Of a stretch of 64,000 nt of DNA, positions 44,201 to 50,444 are shown one piece after another. The translations under genes were made by a program, and so were the position numbers. The stretch's first letter is position 1. Each line of letters opens with the position of its first letter. The notes below the pieces were generated by a model, which was not told where the DNA came from, searched no databases, and worked only from the letters and a program-made list of their open reading frames with translations. The DNA comes from UBA4246 sp045113695 (GTDB taxonomy: Bacteria; Bacillota; Clostridia; Christensenellales; Aristaeellaceae): assembly GCA_045113695.1 (NCBI GenBank), contig JBGUJG010000009.1, positions 1 through 64,000 of the forward strand, in the 5' to 3' direction.

Positions 44201-44855
44201 CATGCAGTTTTCAGTGGTTTCTTATATTCCGGAAGGTTCCAGCACCAATATAACCTGGAGCTGTTCTGACACGAATAAAGCAGTAATTGATGAAAACGGA
44301 TTATTGACAACCTACATGCCTGGCGACGTAAGCATTTATGCAGACAGTACAAATGATATTCACCGGGAATGCCTGTTACATCTTTTTTACCCGGTTACTG
44401 CTGTTTCCTTCAGCGAAAACAGAGTATCTGTTCCGGTCGGAGGATCACTGACGCTTAAAGCGAACGTAACTGCTCGTTCGCAAAGCTGTGTGAATCATCT
44501 TGTCACTTTTGCCAGCAGTAATGATTCCATTGCAACCGTGGATGAACAAGGAGTAATTCAGGGGATTCGAAAGGGCATAGTGACTGTCACAGCTGTCTCA
44601 AAGAGCGGGAAAACAGCCGCCTGTAAGGTGATTGTTGGGGACATAAGTAATTTCACTCTCCCTTTTGCTGCAACAGCGATCGAAAGTGAAGCCTTTGCCA
44701 ATCTGGCAAACGTGGTTATCATCGTGATTCCCGCCAGCGTTACGTCTATCGCCGACGACGCCTTTTCAGGCAGCGATGTCATCATCAAAGCACCTGCCGA
44801 CAGTTTCGCCTATCATTGGGCGGAAAGTCACGGATTCTGCACAGAGGCGCTGTAA
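41238..44855 (+). CDS. BspA-like leucine-rich-repeat surface protein with Ig-like domains
   Basis: 1205 residues, with a signal peptide of about 29 residues (ALFCGAASAADS). A short N-terminal domain (GTWGELTWTLDNDGLLTISGTG) is typical of BspA-like proteins. About 33 copies of a 23-residue LRR_5 unit (IPxxVTSIGxxAFxxCxxLTSI) fill about 75-850. Two Ig-like (Big_2) domains follow near 895-975 and 1060-1140 (VSIDDGTVTALQPGTCIITA; IATVDEQGVIQGIRKGIVTV). There is no LPXTG or other clear anchor. Such proteins bind host or fellow bacterial surfaces. The gene is clearly poorer in G+C than its neighbours and is preceded by palindromic control sites. Confidence 0.9.
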   Translation: MTRTGKKFIWALIILTLTLALFCGAASAADSGTWGELTWTLDNDGLLTISGTGKMDSLESEFSEAWLVFNNEISSIDIRPGVTSIGSYAFDGCYNLASIVIPDSVTDIGDNAFDNCGSLTSISFPDHLASIGDNAFMFCSSLSDIRIPGSVTDIGSNVFAYCTDLTTVIISDGVTAINKGAFIYCSSLTSVSLPESVTAIGRDAFSYCNNLAAINIPDGVTSIGSNAFRDCKKLSSITIPDGVIVIGDYAFSGCTSLDNIIIPSKITGINNGVFSSCTGLSRIVIPNGVTSIGYGSFINCISLTSISIPETVSSIDELAFYGCSGLTCITIPEGVSCIGATLFFGCSGLTSVTIPETVSSIGDYSFYGCSSLTSINIPEGLSSIGDYAFYGCSSLTSISIPETVSSIGEYVFYDCISLTSISIPETVSSIDEYAFYGCSGLINVSISEGVSCIEDYAFWGCSALTDIIIPEGVISVGDYAFWGCSALTDIIIPETVSSIGSNAFNGCSSLTSVIIPDGVTIIGVSAFSDCSSLTSIIIPDGISAISSSAFYNCSNLTSINLQNSAVASIGCDAFYNCSNLISIMLPDNVTFIDDRAFCNCSKLTDFRIPQGITSIGERVFHNCSSLTSIIIPENVTSIGNGAFSYCSQLTTINIPDGVISIGEASFSHCRSLASISIPRMITQISNSLFSYCRRLTSMIIPKGVSVIGSAAFAGCSSLTNISIPDSVNRIDESAFSGCGSLTNIGIPEGVISISDYTFSGCYNLKSIHIPNSVTSFGDGAFRGCSKLKMIFLPDGLTTIGIGAFSECSSLTSITVPASVTSVGSETFAGCDSLQKVAFLHPDASASIVFNPDDGLSILDGETAVYCYQFTQVDRWAKNHVNHIVYFDDTDINSIRTITLPDDFRLACGHSHTLPYTIFPEDRAAIAWSTSNPDVVSIDDGTVTALQPGTCIITATTGTASTSVKITAFIESTDFEISASEIWMLASDSMQFSVVSYIPEGSSTNITWSCSDTNKAVIDENGLLTTYMPGDVSIYADSTNDIHRECLLHLFYPVTAVSFSENRVSVPVGGSLTLKANVTARSQSCVNHLVTFASSNDSIATVDEQGVIQGIRKGIVTVTAVSKSGKTAACKVIVGDISNFTLPFAATAIESEAFANLANVVIIVIPASVTSIADDAFSGSDVIIKAPADSFAYHWAESHGFCTEAL

Positions 44856-44870
44856 TTCTCAAAAAATGCG

Positions 44871-44913
44871 CATGAAAAGGCTGCTGCACCAAATCGTCAG
44901 CAGTCTTTTCATG
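44871..44913 (+). terminator. Terminator after the BspA gene
   Basis: Near-perfect 15-bp stem ATGAAAAGGCTGCTG/CAGCAGTCTTTTCAT (one G-T pair), 11-nt loop. It is nearly symmetrical and could also serve the convergent GntR gene. Confidence 0.7.
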
Positions 44914-44924
44914 TGTATATATGT

Positions 44925-45575
44925 TTACCTCTCCGCAGTCCTCATTTTCAGGATGCTCTCCCGCGCGTTCTGCACGTGCTCGATGGTGAGCCGTTCCGCC
45001 TCCGCCCCGTTGTGGGCGGCGATGGCCTCGCAGATGGCCCGGTGCTCGGCCAGGGACAGCTGGGCGCGGCTCTTGGCGGAAACGGAGACGCGGCGGTATT
45101 TGAGGAGCTTTCTGTGCAGGGGCTCCAGGGTGTCCCGCATGGCGTTGCTGCCGCAGAGGGAGTAGATGGTCTGGTGGAAGCGGCTGTCCTGGTTTTTGAT
45201 GCTGTCGGCGTCGGCCTTGGCCGTGTAGAACTCCTGCAGCTCCACGATTTCCCGGAGGGTGCGGATGTCTTCCTCATTCGCCCGCTCGGCGGCCCAGCGG
45301 GCGGCCAGGCCTTCCAGGCGCAGGCGGATCTCGCTGATGTCCGCGATGTCCTGGCGGGTGATGCCGACCACCCGGATGCCCTTGCTGGTCAGCTCTACCA
45401 GGTGCTCCTGGTTGAGCCGGCGCACCGCCTCCCGGATGGGCGTGCGGCTGACGCCCAGCTGCTCGGACAGCTTGCTCTCCGTCAGCATCTCGTCCCGCTC
45501 GAACACGCCGGACAGGATGTCCATCTCCAGCCGCTCAAACACCTGATCCGCGATCGAAATCATCTTATGTTCCAT
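44925..45575 (-). CDS. GntR-family regulator, FCD (FadR-type) subgroup
   Basis: 216 residues. Winged helix at 1-75 with LTESKLSEQLGVSRTPIREAVRRL; FCD ligand domain from about 85 with the metal-binding His residues in DSRFHQTIYSLC and SLAEHRAICEAI and IEHVQNA. FCD regulators usually bind organic acids. It is encoded 13 bp downstream of a Re-citrate-synthase-like gene, and a FadR-type palindrome (TGTATACA) overlaps that gene's promoter, so it probably controls its own operon in response to citrate or a related acid. Confidence 0.9.
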   Translation of the reverse strand: MEHKMISIADQVFERLEMDILSGVFERDEMLTESKLSEQLGVSRTPIREAVRRLNQEHLVELTSKGIRVVGITRQDIADISEIRLRLEGLAARWAAERANEEDIRTLREIVELQEFYTAKADADSIKNQDSRFHQTIYSLCGSNAMRDTLEPLHRKLLKYRRVSVSAKSRAQLSLAEHRAICEAIAAHNGAEAERLTIEHVQNARESILKMRTAER

Positions 45576-45588
45576 ATGATCGTTCCTT

Positions 45589-46965
45589 TCAGGACCTGCG
45601 GAGCTTTCCGCCGGTCAGTTCGTCGATTTTGCGCTCCATCTCGCCCGCGGACATAGCGGCCTGGCGGCCTTCGTCGTACAGCCCGTCGATCCATTCCTTC
45701 AGGGACACGACCAGGGGATCCTGCTTGGACACCGAGTCTTCGCCCGTCAGGCGGTAATTCTCGTTGATCCAGTAGGCGATGCCGGCCAGGCCGGAGGTCT
45801 TGGAAATCATGACGGAGGCCGGACGGTTCAGGATCTTCTTGGTGTTGAAGATGTTGTAGATTTCCTCATCCTTGAGCAGGCCGTCGGCGTGGATGCCGGC
45901 GCGGGTGACGTTGAAGTTCCGCCCGACGAAGGGGGTCATCGGGGGGATCTGGTAGCCGATCTTCCGCTGGAAGAACTCGGCGATTTCCGTGATGACGGTG
46001 GGATCCATCCCGTCCATGCTGCCGCGCAGGGACGCGTACTCAAAGACCATCGCCTCCAGCGGGATGTTGCCGGTGCGCTCCCCGATGCCCAGCAGGGAAC
46101 AGTTGACGGCGCAGGCCCCGTACAGCCAAGCGGTCGACGCGTTGGCGACGGCCTTGTAAAAGTCGTTGTGGCCGTGCCATTCGAGGTATTCGCTCTGCAC
46201 GTCCGAATAGTGCTGCAGGCCGTAGATGATGCCCGGCACGCTGCGTGGCAGGGCGACCTCCGGATACGGCACACCGTAGCCCATCGTGTCGCACGCGCGG
46301 ATGCGGACGGGGATGCCGGCGTCCTGGCTCATCTTCATCAGCTCGTTGACGAAGGGCACGACGAAGCCGTAAAAGTCCGCCCGGGTGATGTCCTCCAGGT
46401 GGCAGCGGGGCATGACGTCCGCCTCAAAGGCCATGGCGACGGTTTCCAGGTACTTTTCCATCGCCTGCTTGCGGGTCAGCTTCATCTTTTTGAAGATATG
46501 ATAGTCGCTGCAGCTGACCAGGATGCCCGTTTCCCGGATGCCCATGTCCTTGACGAGCTTGAAATCTTCCTTGGTCGCGCGGATCCAGGTGGTGATCTCC
46601 GGAAACTTGAGGCCCAGTTCCTGACAGCGGCGGACCGCCTCCCGGTCCTTCTGGCTGTAGATAAAAAACTCGGTCTGCCGGATGATGCCGTACGGCCCGC
46701 CCAGCCGGCTCATCAGCTTGTACAGCTCCACGATCTCGTCCACCGTGTAGGGGTCGACGGACTGCTGGCCGTCCCGGAAAGATGTATCGCTGATCCAGAT
46801 TTCCTCCGGCATGCTCATGGGGGAACGGCGGTGGTTGAACTGCACCTTCGGCACGCTTTCATAATCATAAAGATCCCGGTACAGGTTCGGTTCCGCGACG
46901 TCCTGCAGGGGATAACGGAAATTCTTCTCTTCCAACAGGTTTGTTTTCGGGCTGATCTCAAGCAT
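45589..46965 (-). CDS. Citrate (Re)-synthase/isopropylmalate-synthase family enzyme
   Basis: 458 residues from the ATG at 46965 (AAAGGAAG site). A DRE-TIM metallolyase with all catalytic marks: SDTSFRDGQQS near residue 55, HLEDITRADFYGF near 190, EWHGHNDFYKA (HxH metal site) near 262, GIGERTGNIP near 290, and AGIHADGLLKDEEIYN near 360. No LeuA C-terminal regulatory domain is present. This subgroup of Clostridia is often annotated 2-isopropylmalate synthase, but the Re-face-specific citrate synthase of anaerobes belongs to this branch. It would feed oxaloacetate and acetyl-CoA into glutamate synthesis. In an operon with a GntR regulator, which fits an organic-acid-responsive step. Homocitrate or citramalate synthase remain possible. 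Confidence 0.8.
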   Translation of the reverse strand: MLEISPKTNLLEEKNFRYPLQDVAEPNLYRDLYDYESVPKVQFNHRRSPMSMPEEIWISDTSFRDGQQSVDPYTVDEIVELYKLMSRLGGPYGIIRQTEFFIYSQKDREAVRRCQELGLKFPEITTWIRATKEDFKLVKDMGIRETGILVSCSDYHIFKKMKLTRKQAMEKYLETVAMAFEADVMPRCHLEDITRADFYGFVVPFVNELMKMSQDAGIPVRIRACDTMGYGVPYPEVALPRSVPGIIYGLQHYSDVQSEYLEWHGHNDFYKAVANASTAWLYGACAVNCSLLGIGERTGNIPLEAMVFEYASLRGSMDGMDPTVITEIAEFFQRKIGYQIPPMTPFVGRNFNVTRAGIHADGLLKDEEIYNIFNTKKILNRPASVMISKTSGLAGIAYWINENYRLTGEDSVSKQDPLVVSLKEWIDGLYDEGRQAAMSAGEMERKIDELTGGKLRRS

Positions 46966-46989
46966 ACAGGTCTTCCTTTCCATCGGATG

Positions 46990-47027
46990 AATGTATACAA
47001 TTATACGCGTTTGTGTTTTTTTGTAAA
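46990..47027 (-). promoter_or_regulatory. Promoter and GntR-type operator of the citrate synthase operon
   Basis: Minus strand: -35 TTTACA (47022-47027), 16-bp spacer, -10 TATAAT (47000-47005). Directly downstream lies the near-palindrome AATGTATACAATT (46990-47002) with a perfect TGTATACA core, as in FadR-type GntR sites. Confidence 0.6.
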
Positions 47028-47050
47028 GCCCTGAACAGGAAAAAAACAAA

Positions 47051-47084
47051 GGGGCTGTTGCAGTGATGACTCTGCAACACCCCC
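47051..47084 (-). terminator. Terminator upstream of the citrate synthase promoter
   Basis: Stem GGGGCTGTTGCAG/CTGCAACACCCCC (one mismatch), 8-nt loop, followed on the minus strand by TTTGTTTTTTT. It ends transcripts from the dcyD side. Confidence 0.8.
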
Positions 47085-47277
47085 GGGGTGGATGGATCAG
47101 CAGTATTTCTCTGTTTTTTTGTTTCTTCACGTTTTCTTAAGGAACCGGCTTCTCCCTGTGATTGAATACATGCTTCTGCGCTGAGAATGATAGGAGAGAT
47201 ATGTATCCAGGGCCTGACAAATCTTCCTCTGTGGCTGGAAATCTGTAGTGAAGCCTGTTGTTTGGTAACCCCCTGGA

Positions 47278-47560
47278 TGTCATCCCGAGCGATGAGAAAG
47301 AACCGCCATCCTGTCATTCTGAAGGCCAAAGGCCTGAAGAAACAGCGGTTCGCATCGCGAGGGATCCCGACGGCCAGGTCGGGAAGAACAGACGGACCCG
47401 TGCGCGGGAACTGTCTGCTGCGGTTGGAGTTGATGATGGTCTCTTTCGGATACGCCGGCCCCGCGCCGATGCTGCAGCCGCTTCCGATCCTGGCTGTCGG
47501 GATCCTTCGCATCGGTTCCGGCTCAATAAGAGCCGGAACTTTTCGATGCTCAGGATGACA
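47278..47560. repeat. Inverted-repeat element of about 280 bp, MITE/REP-like
   Basis: Bounded by TGTCATCC on the left and GGATGACA on the right, with inner hairpins (AAGGCC-aaa-GGCCT near 47318-47335; GTTCCGGCTC-aataa-GAGCCGGAAC, perfect, at 47515-47539; CCGAC/GTCGG near 47370). The remaining 47085-47277 and 47561-47735 hold no gene that I can see. Open frames across it (for example 47187-47558 on +) look like products of the repeat and are not real genes. TGTCATCC/CTCAGGATGACA ends are known from dispersed repeats in several phyla. Confidence 0.65.
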
Positions 47561-47735
47561 AAACAACTTGAATGATCAGGTGATTTTGTTATTTGTGCTT
47601 CTTCGTTCCTTCCTTGAAAAACCGATTCTTCATGTTGGGCAAAGTTTGATACGGGAAAAATGTATGCCATTAACTCGGGGATTCTGGCTCCACGACAAGA
47701 GATATTCCTCCTATCTTTCCGTGAAGAGCGTTTTT

Positions 47736-48695
47736 TCACGGGAGCCGCGCGGCGAATAGCCCGCCTGCTCCGCCCGAATGCAGGAAGAGGACGTTCTCAT
47801 TTGCGCGGAACAGGCCTTCCCGGGCCATCTTCAGCAGGCCCGCGAAAGCCTTGCCGGTATAGACCGGGTCCAGAAAAAGTCCTTCTTCCTTCGCCATCAG
47901 GGAGATGGCCGCGTTTCCTTCTTCCGAAGGGACAGCGTAGCCCGGCCCGCACATGTCCGTCAGATGATAATCTTCCGGCGTGACGGCGATATCCGCCTCC
48001 AGAAGGGCGGCGGCTTCCCGCATCAGGGCGGGCGTGATCTGATCGAAGGGATCTGTATCCACCATCATGCCGTGTACCTTCGTTCCCGGCAGGAAGAGCT
48101 TCGCCCCCAGGGCCAGGCCGGCCATCGTGCCGCCGCTGCCTTCGGCGCAGACCAGATGATCGAAACGGATACCCTGGCCGCTGATCTCCCGGGCGCAGTC
48201 CGCATAGCCCAGGGTGCCCAGGGCGTTGGAGCCTCCGCAGGGGATTTTGTAGTACGGGACGTTCAGCTGCTGCCCGATCCGGTCCATCTCCGCGTAGATG
48301 TCCGCGTAATCGTCCGTATCCATGAAGTGGACTTCAGTGCCCATCAGGTGCTCCAGCAGCAGGTTGCCCAGGCGCTCCGTGACGCCGCGCTTTTTGAGGA
48401 TGAGGATCGGCTTCATGCCCAGTTTCCCGGCCGCGGCGGCCGTCAGCATCGCGTGGTTGGACTGGGCGCCGCCGGTGGTAAAGACCACCTGCGCTCCCTT
48501 TTCCCGGGCGTCCGCCAGGAGGAACTCCAGCTTGCGCACCTTGTTGCCGCCCAGCCCCAGGCCGGTCAGGTCGTCCCGTTTGATCCAGACGTTCGTATGC
48601 AGCAGGCCGCTGATGTTTTCCAGCTTCTGAATGGGCGTGGGGAAACAGCCGAGTTTTACCCTCGGGAAACTGTCCAGTGATTTCATGCGGATCAT
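47736..48695 (-). CDS. D-cysteine desulfhydrase/ACC deaminase-like PLP enzyme
   Basis: 319 residues, fold-type II PLP protein. PLP-binding Lys lies in GLGGNKVRKLEFLL near residue 54; TTGGAQSNHAMLTAA near 77 binds the cofactor phosphate and substrate; EGSGGTMAGLALGAK near 190 completes the site. DcyD degrades D-cysteine to pyruvate, ammonia and sulfide; ACC deaminases are close relatives. The start at 48695 or three codons later (48686) cannot be told apart. It follows the second BspA-like gene by 47 bp on the same strand, and the terminator at 47051 ends the transcript. Confidence 0.85.
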   Translation of the reverse strand: MIRMKSLDSFPRVKLGCFPTPIQKLENISGLLHTNVWIKRDDLTGLGLGGNKVRKLEFLLADAREKGAQVVFTTGGAQSNHAMLTAAAAGKLGMKPILILKKRGVTERLGNLLLEHLMGTEVHFMDTDDYADIYAEMDRIGQQLNVPYYKIPCGGSNALGTLGYADCAREISGQGIRFDHLVCAEGSGGTMAGLALGAKLFLPGTKVHGMMVDTDPFDQITPALMREAAALLEADIAVTPEDYHLTDMCGPGYAVPSEEGNAAISLMAKEEGLFLDPVYTGKAFAGLLKMAREGLFRANENVLFLHSGGAGGLFAARLP

Positions 48696-48742
48696 CCTTT
48701 CCTCTTTGCAGATGATGGAGCGCCGGCGTATCCGGCATTCGG

Positions 48743-49870
48743 TTATTCCTGCCCGGCGTCAGGTGCAGTTTTAAACACAACAGACGCCCCGGTCAGGCAT
48801 TCGTTGCCTTCCCCGATTGAAACAGCCGCCCATTGTTCCTCTGTGCCGGCATAGACGACTTCGCACAGGCTCTCACAGCCGTAAAACGCATCCTCCCCAA
48901 TAGACGTCACGCTGACAGGGATTTCAACCCTTGTCAGGGCCGCGCATTCAAGGAAGCAAGCCCATGCAACATCGGTAACTCCCTCTTCAATCCGCACCGT
49001 CCTGATCACAGGTGCGAATAACAGCCAGATCAGATACTGCCCAGTCGGTCCGTCTCCGGAGATCGTCAGCGTCCGGTCAGGCGTCAATGTCCATTGAATA
49101 TGTTCTCCCTCATTCGTTCCCAGCGTAAAAAGGAATTCACCGTCAGAACAGATCCACGGCGCAGTCAGCAGCCTGACTGTATCTGACCAGGAAAAGTCGA
49201 TCTTTCTTGCCTGTTCGAGCGTTCCGGAATAATGCACCCTTTCCAGCCTGGAGCTCCAGCCGAAATTCCCAAGGTCAACTGCCGCAACGCTGAGAGGAAT
49301 GCTGATATCAGTCAGCTGATTTTCCCCGGAAAAAGCGTATGCCCCGATTCTCCGGACCGTTGAGGGAACGGCATAGGAAGAACCTTCCTTTCCGCCCGGA
49401 TAGAAGATCAGCTTCTCCATCTTCCGGTCAAAAAGGACCCCGTCTTCAGAGCGGTAAACGGCATTGTCCGGGGCCACCTCGAAACTGACAAGGCCCGGAC
49501 AGCGAATAAACGCACTGTAGTCAATATCAGACAGGGAAGCGGGAAGTGTCACTCGGCTCAGATGCGTGCAGTCCGTAAAAGCGCAGGAACCGATCCTGGT
49601 GACGCCTTCCCGGACGATCACCGTGTTGATGCTGTCCCGTCTGTCATACCACGGGGCAGGCTGTTCCAGGGCGTAGTTCAGGAAGAAACCTTCGCCGGTA
49701 TAATCATACGTCTTTCCCCATCCGCTGATCGTCATCGTCCCGGAGCTGTCCAGCGTCCATGTCATCAGAAAGCCGCAGAAACCGGACGACGCCGATTCCG
49801 CCCGCGCCGGAGCAGCGGAAAGCGCAAACAGAAAAACCATCAGCATCATTGCCGTCATCGCTTTTTTCAT
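48743..49870 (-). CDS. Secreted BspA-like leucine-rich-repeat protein
   Basis: 375 residues. Signal peptide MKKAMTAMMLMVFLFALSAAPARA, then a GFLMTWTLDSSGTMTISGWGK domain (the same N-terminal fold as in the 1205-aa protein) and a second copy around FTLGTNEGEHIQWTLTPDRTLTISGDG near residue 255. Scattered LRR_5 units (VTRIGSCAFTDCTHLSRVTL, RRIGAYAFSGENQLTDISI, VTSIGEDAFYGCESL). No anchor motif is seen. It has a near-consensus promoter. Unlike the 1205-aa protein, its base composition is close to that of the neighbours. Confidence 0.85.
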   Translation of the reverse strand: MKKAMTAMMLMVFLFALSAAPARAESASSGFCGFLMTWTLDSSGTMTISGWGKTYDYTGEGFFLNYALEQPAPWYDRRDSINTVIVREGVTRIGSCAFTDCTHLSRVTLPASLSDIDYSAFIRCPGLVSFEVAPDNAVYRSEDGVLFDRKMEKLIFYPGGKEGSSYAVPSTVRRIGAYAFSGENQLTDISIPLSVAAVDLGNFGWSSRLERVHYSGTLEQARKIDFSWSDTVRLLTAPWICSDGEFLFTLGTNEGEHIQWTLTPDRTLTISGDGPTGQYLIWLLFAPVIRTVRIEEGVTDVAWACFLECAALTRVEIPVSVTSIGEDAFYGCESLCEVVYAGTEEQWAAVSIGEGNECLTGASVVFKTAPDAGQE

Positions 49871-49924
49871 TTCGGTCTTCCTCCCTATTCAGGTTTTTCA
49901 TGCTCAGCAGCTGCTGCCGTATCA

Positions 49925-49954
49925 ATTATAGGCCATTTCCCGCAGGCTTGTCAA
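49925..49954 (-). promoter_or_regulatory. Promoter of the second BspA-like gene
   Basis: Minus strand: -35 TTGACA, 18-bp spacer, -10 TATAAT, about 55 bp before the ATG at 49870. Confidence 0.75.
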
Positions 49955-50020
49955 ATATCCGTGAGCGGCAGCCGGAAGGGTCACCTGCGCTCCGGCCAAA
50001 AATCCACCAAAACAGCAGGG

Positions 50021-50049
50021 TTGACAAACGGGCCGGTTTTTAGTAAATT
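50021..50049 (+). promoter_or_regulatory. Promoter of the T-box leader
   Basis: -35 TTGACA, 17-bp spacer, -10 TAAATT. The start would be near 50056, just ahead of stem I. Confidence 0.65.
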
Positions 50050-50055
50050 ATGCAT

Positions 50056-50337
50056 AATTTCACATGGATGCGTTGACGGCGCCATGTGGGCTGTCCACCG
50101 CGACAGAGAGCCGGCGGCCGGTGTGAGCCGGCGCGAGTGCAGCCCGCAGTCTCCCGCCCGAGCAGGTTTCCGGAAGGCAGGTTCACAGCCCGCTGCGTAT
50201 GGAAACCCGGCAGACCCCGTAACCATGGTCAGGCGCTTGACACGAGCGCCGCTGAGCGGCCGCTTTCTGCGGCAAACCGGGTGGTACCGCGAGTATTGAT
50301 TCGTCCCGGAGGCATAAGCCTCCGGGACTTGTTTGTT
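50056..50337 (+). promoter_or_regulatory. T-box leader (tRNA-sensing riboswitch), probably leucine
   Basis: Marks seen: the AGAGAG bulge region and GGTGTGAGCC apical part of stem I near 50112-50135; the invariant T-box GGGTGGTACCGCG at 50279-50291; and a terminator stem GTCCCGGAGGC/GCCTCCGGGAC (50303-50328) followed by TTGTTTGTT. The specifier region reads CTC before CCGCCCGAG near 50151, which I align as a Leu codon; this assignment is inference. When uncharged tRNA binds, the T-box pairs with the acceptor end, the terminator is disrupted and the genes from 50445 are expressed. Confidence 0.85.
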
Positions 50338-50386
50338 CCGCTCCACGTATCCCGGAAGCGCTGAGCGCCCGGGCCTCCGGCCAGAT

Positions 50387-50419
50387 CATTACGCATTACG
50401 CATTACGAATTACGAATTC
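50387..50419. repeat. Heptad repeat, CATTACG/AATTACG type
   Basis: Nearly five tandem 7-bp units (CATTACG three times, AATTACG once, then a partial one) between the T-box terminator and the ribosome site of the next gene. It belongs in style to the repeat at 15692-15810. Confidence 0.75.
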
Positions 50420-50444
50420 AACATGATGGGGGGATTTAACCAAC

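Noticed and set aside
47187..47558. 123-aa frame across the 280-bp element
   Set aside because: Encoded almost wholly by an inverted-repeat element with hairpins; such peptides recur as spurious predictions.
47736..48695. Call as threonine dehydratase or cysteine synthase
   Set aside because: Length and the GLGGNKVRKLEF and GGAQSNH motifs fit the D-cysteine desulfhydrase/ACC deaminase branch better.
50056..50337. tRNA gene in the structured region
   Set aside because: The invariant T-box and terminator show a tRNA-binding leader; no cloverleaf could be drawn.
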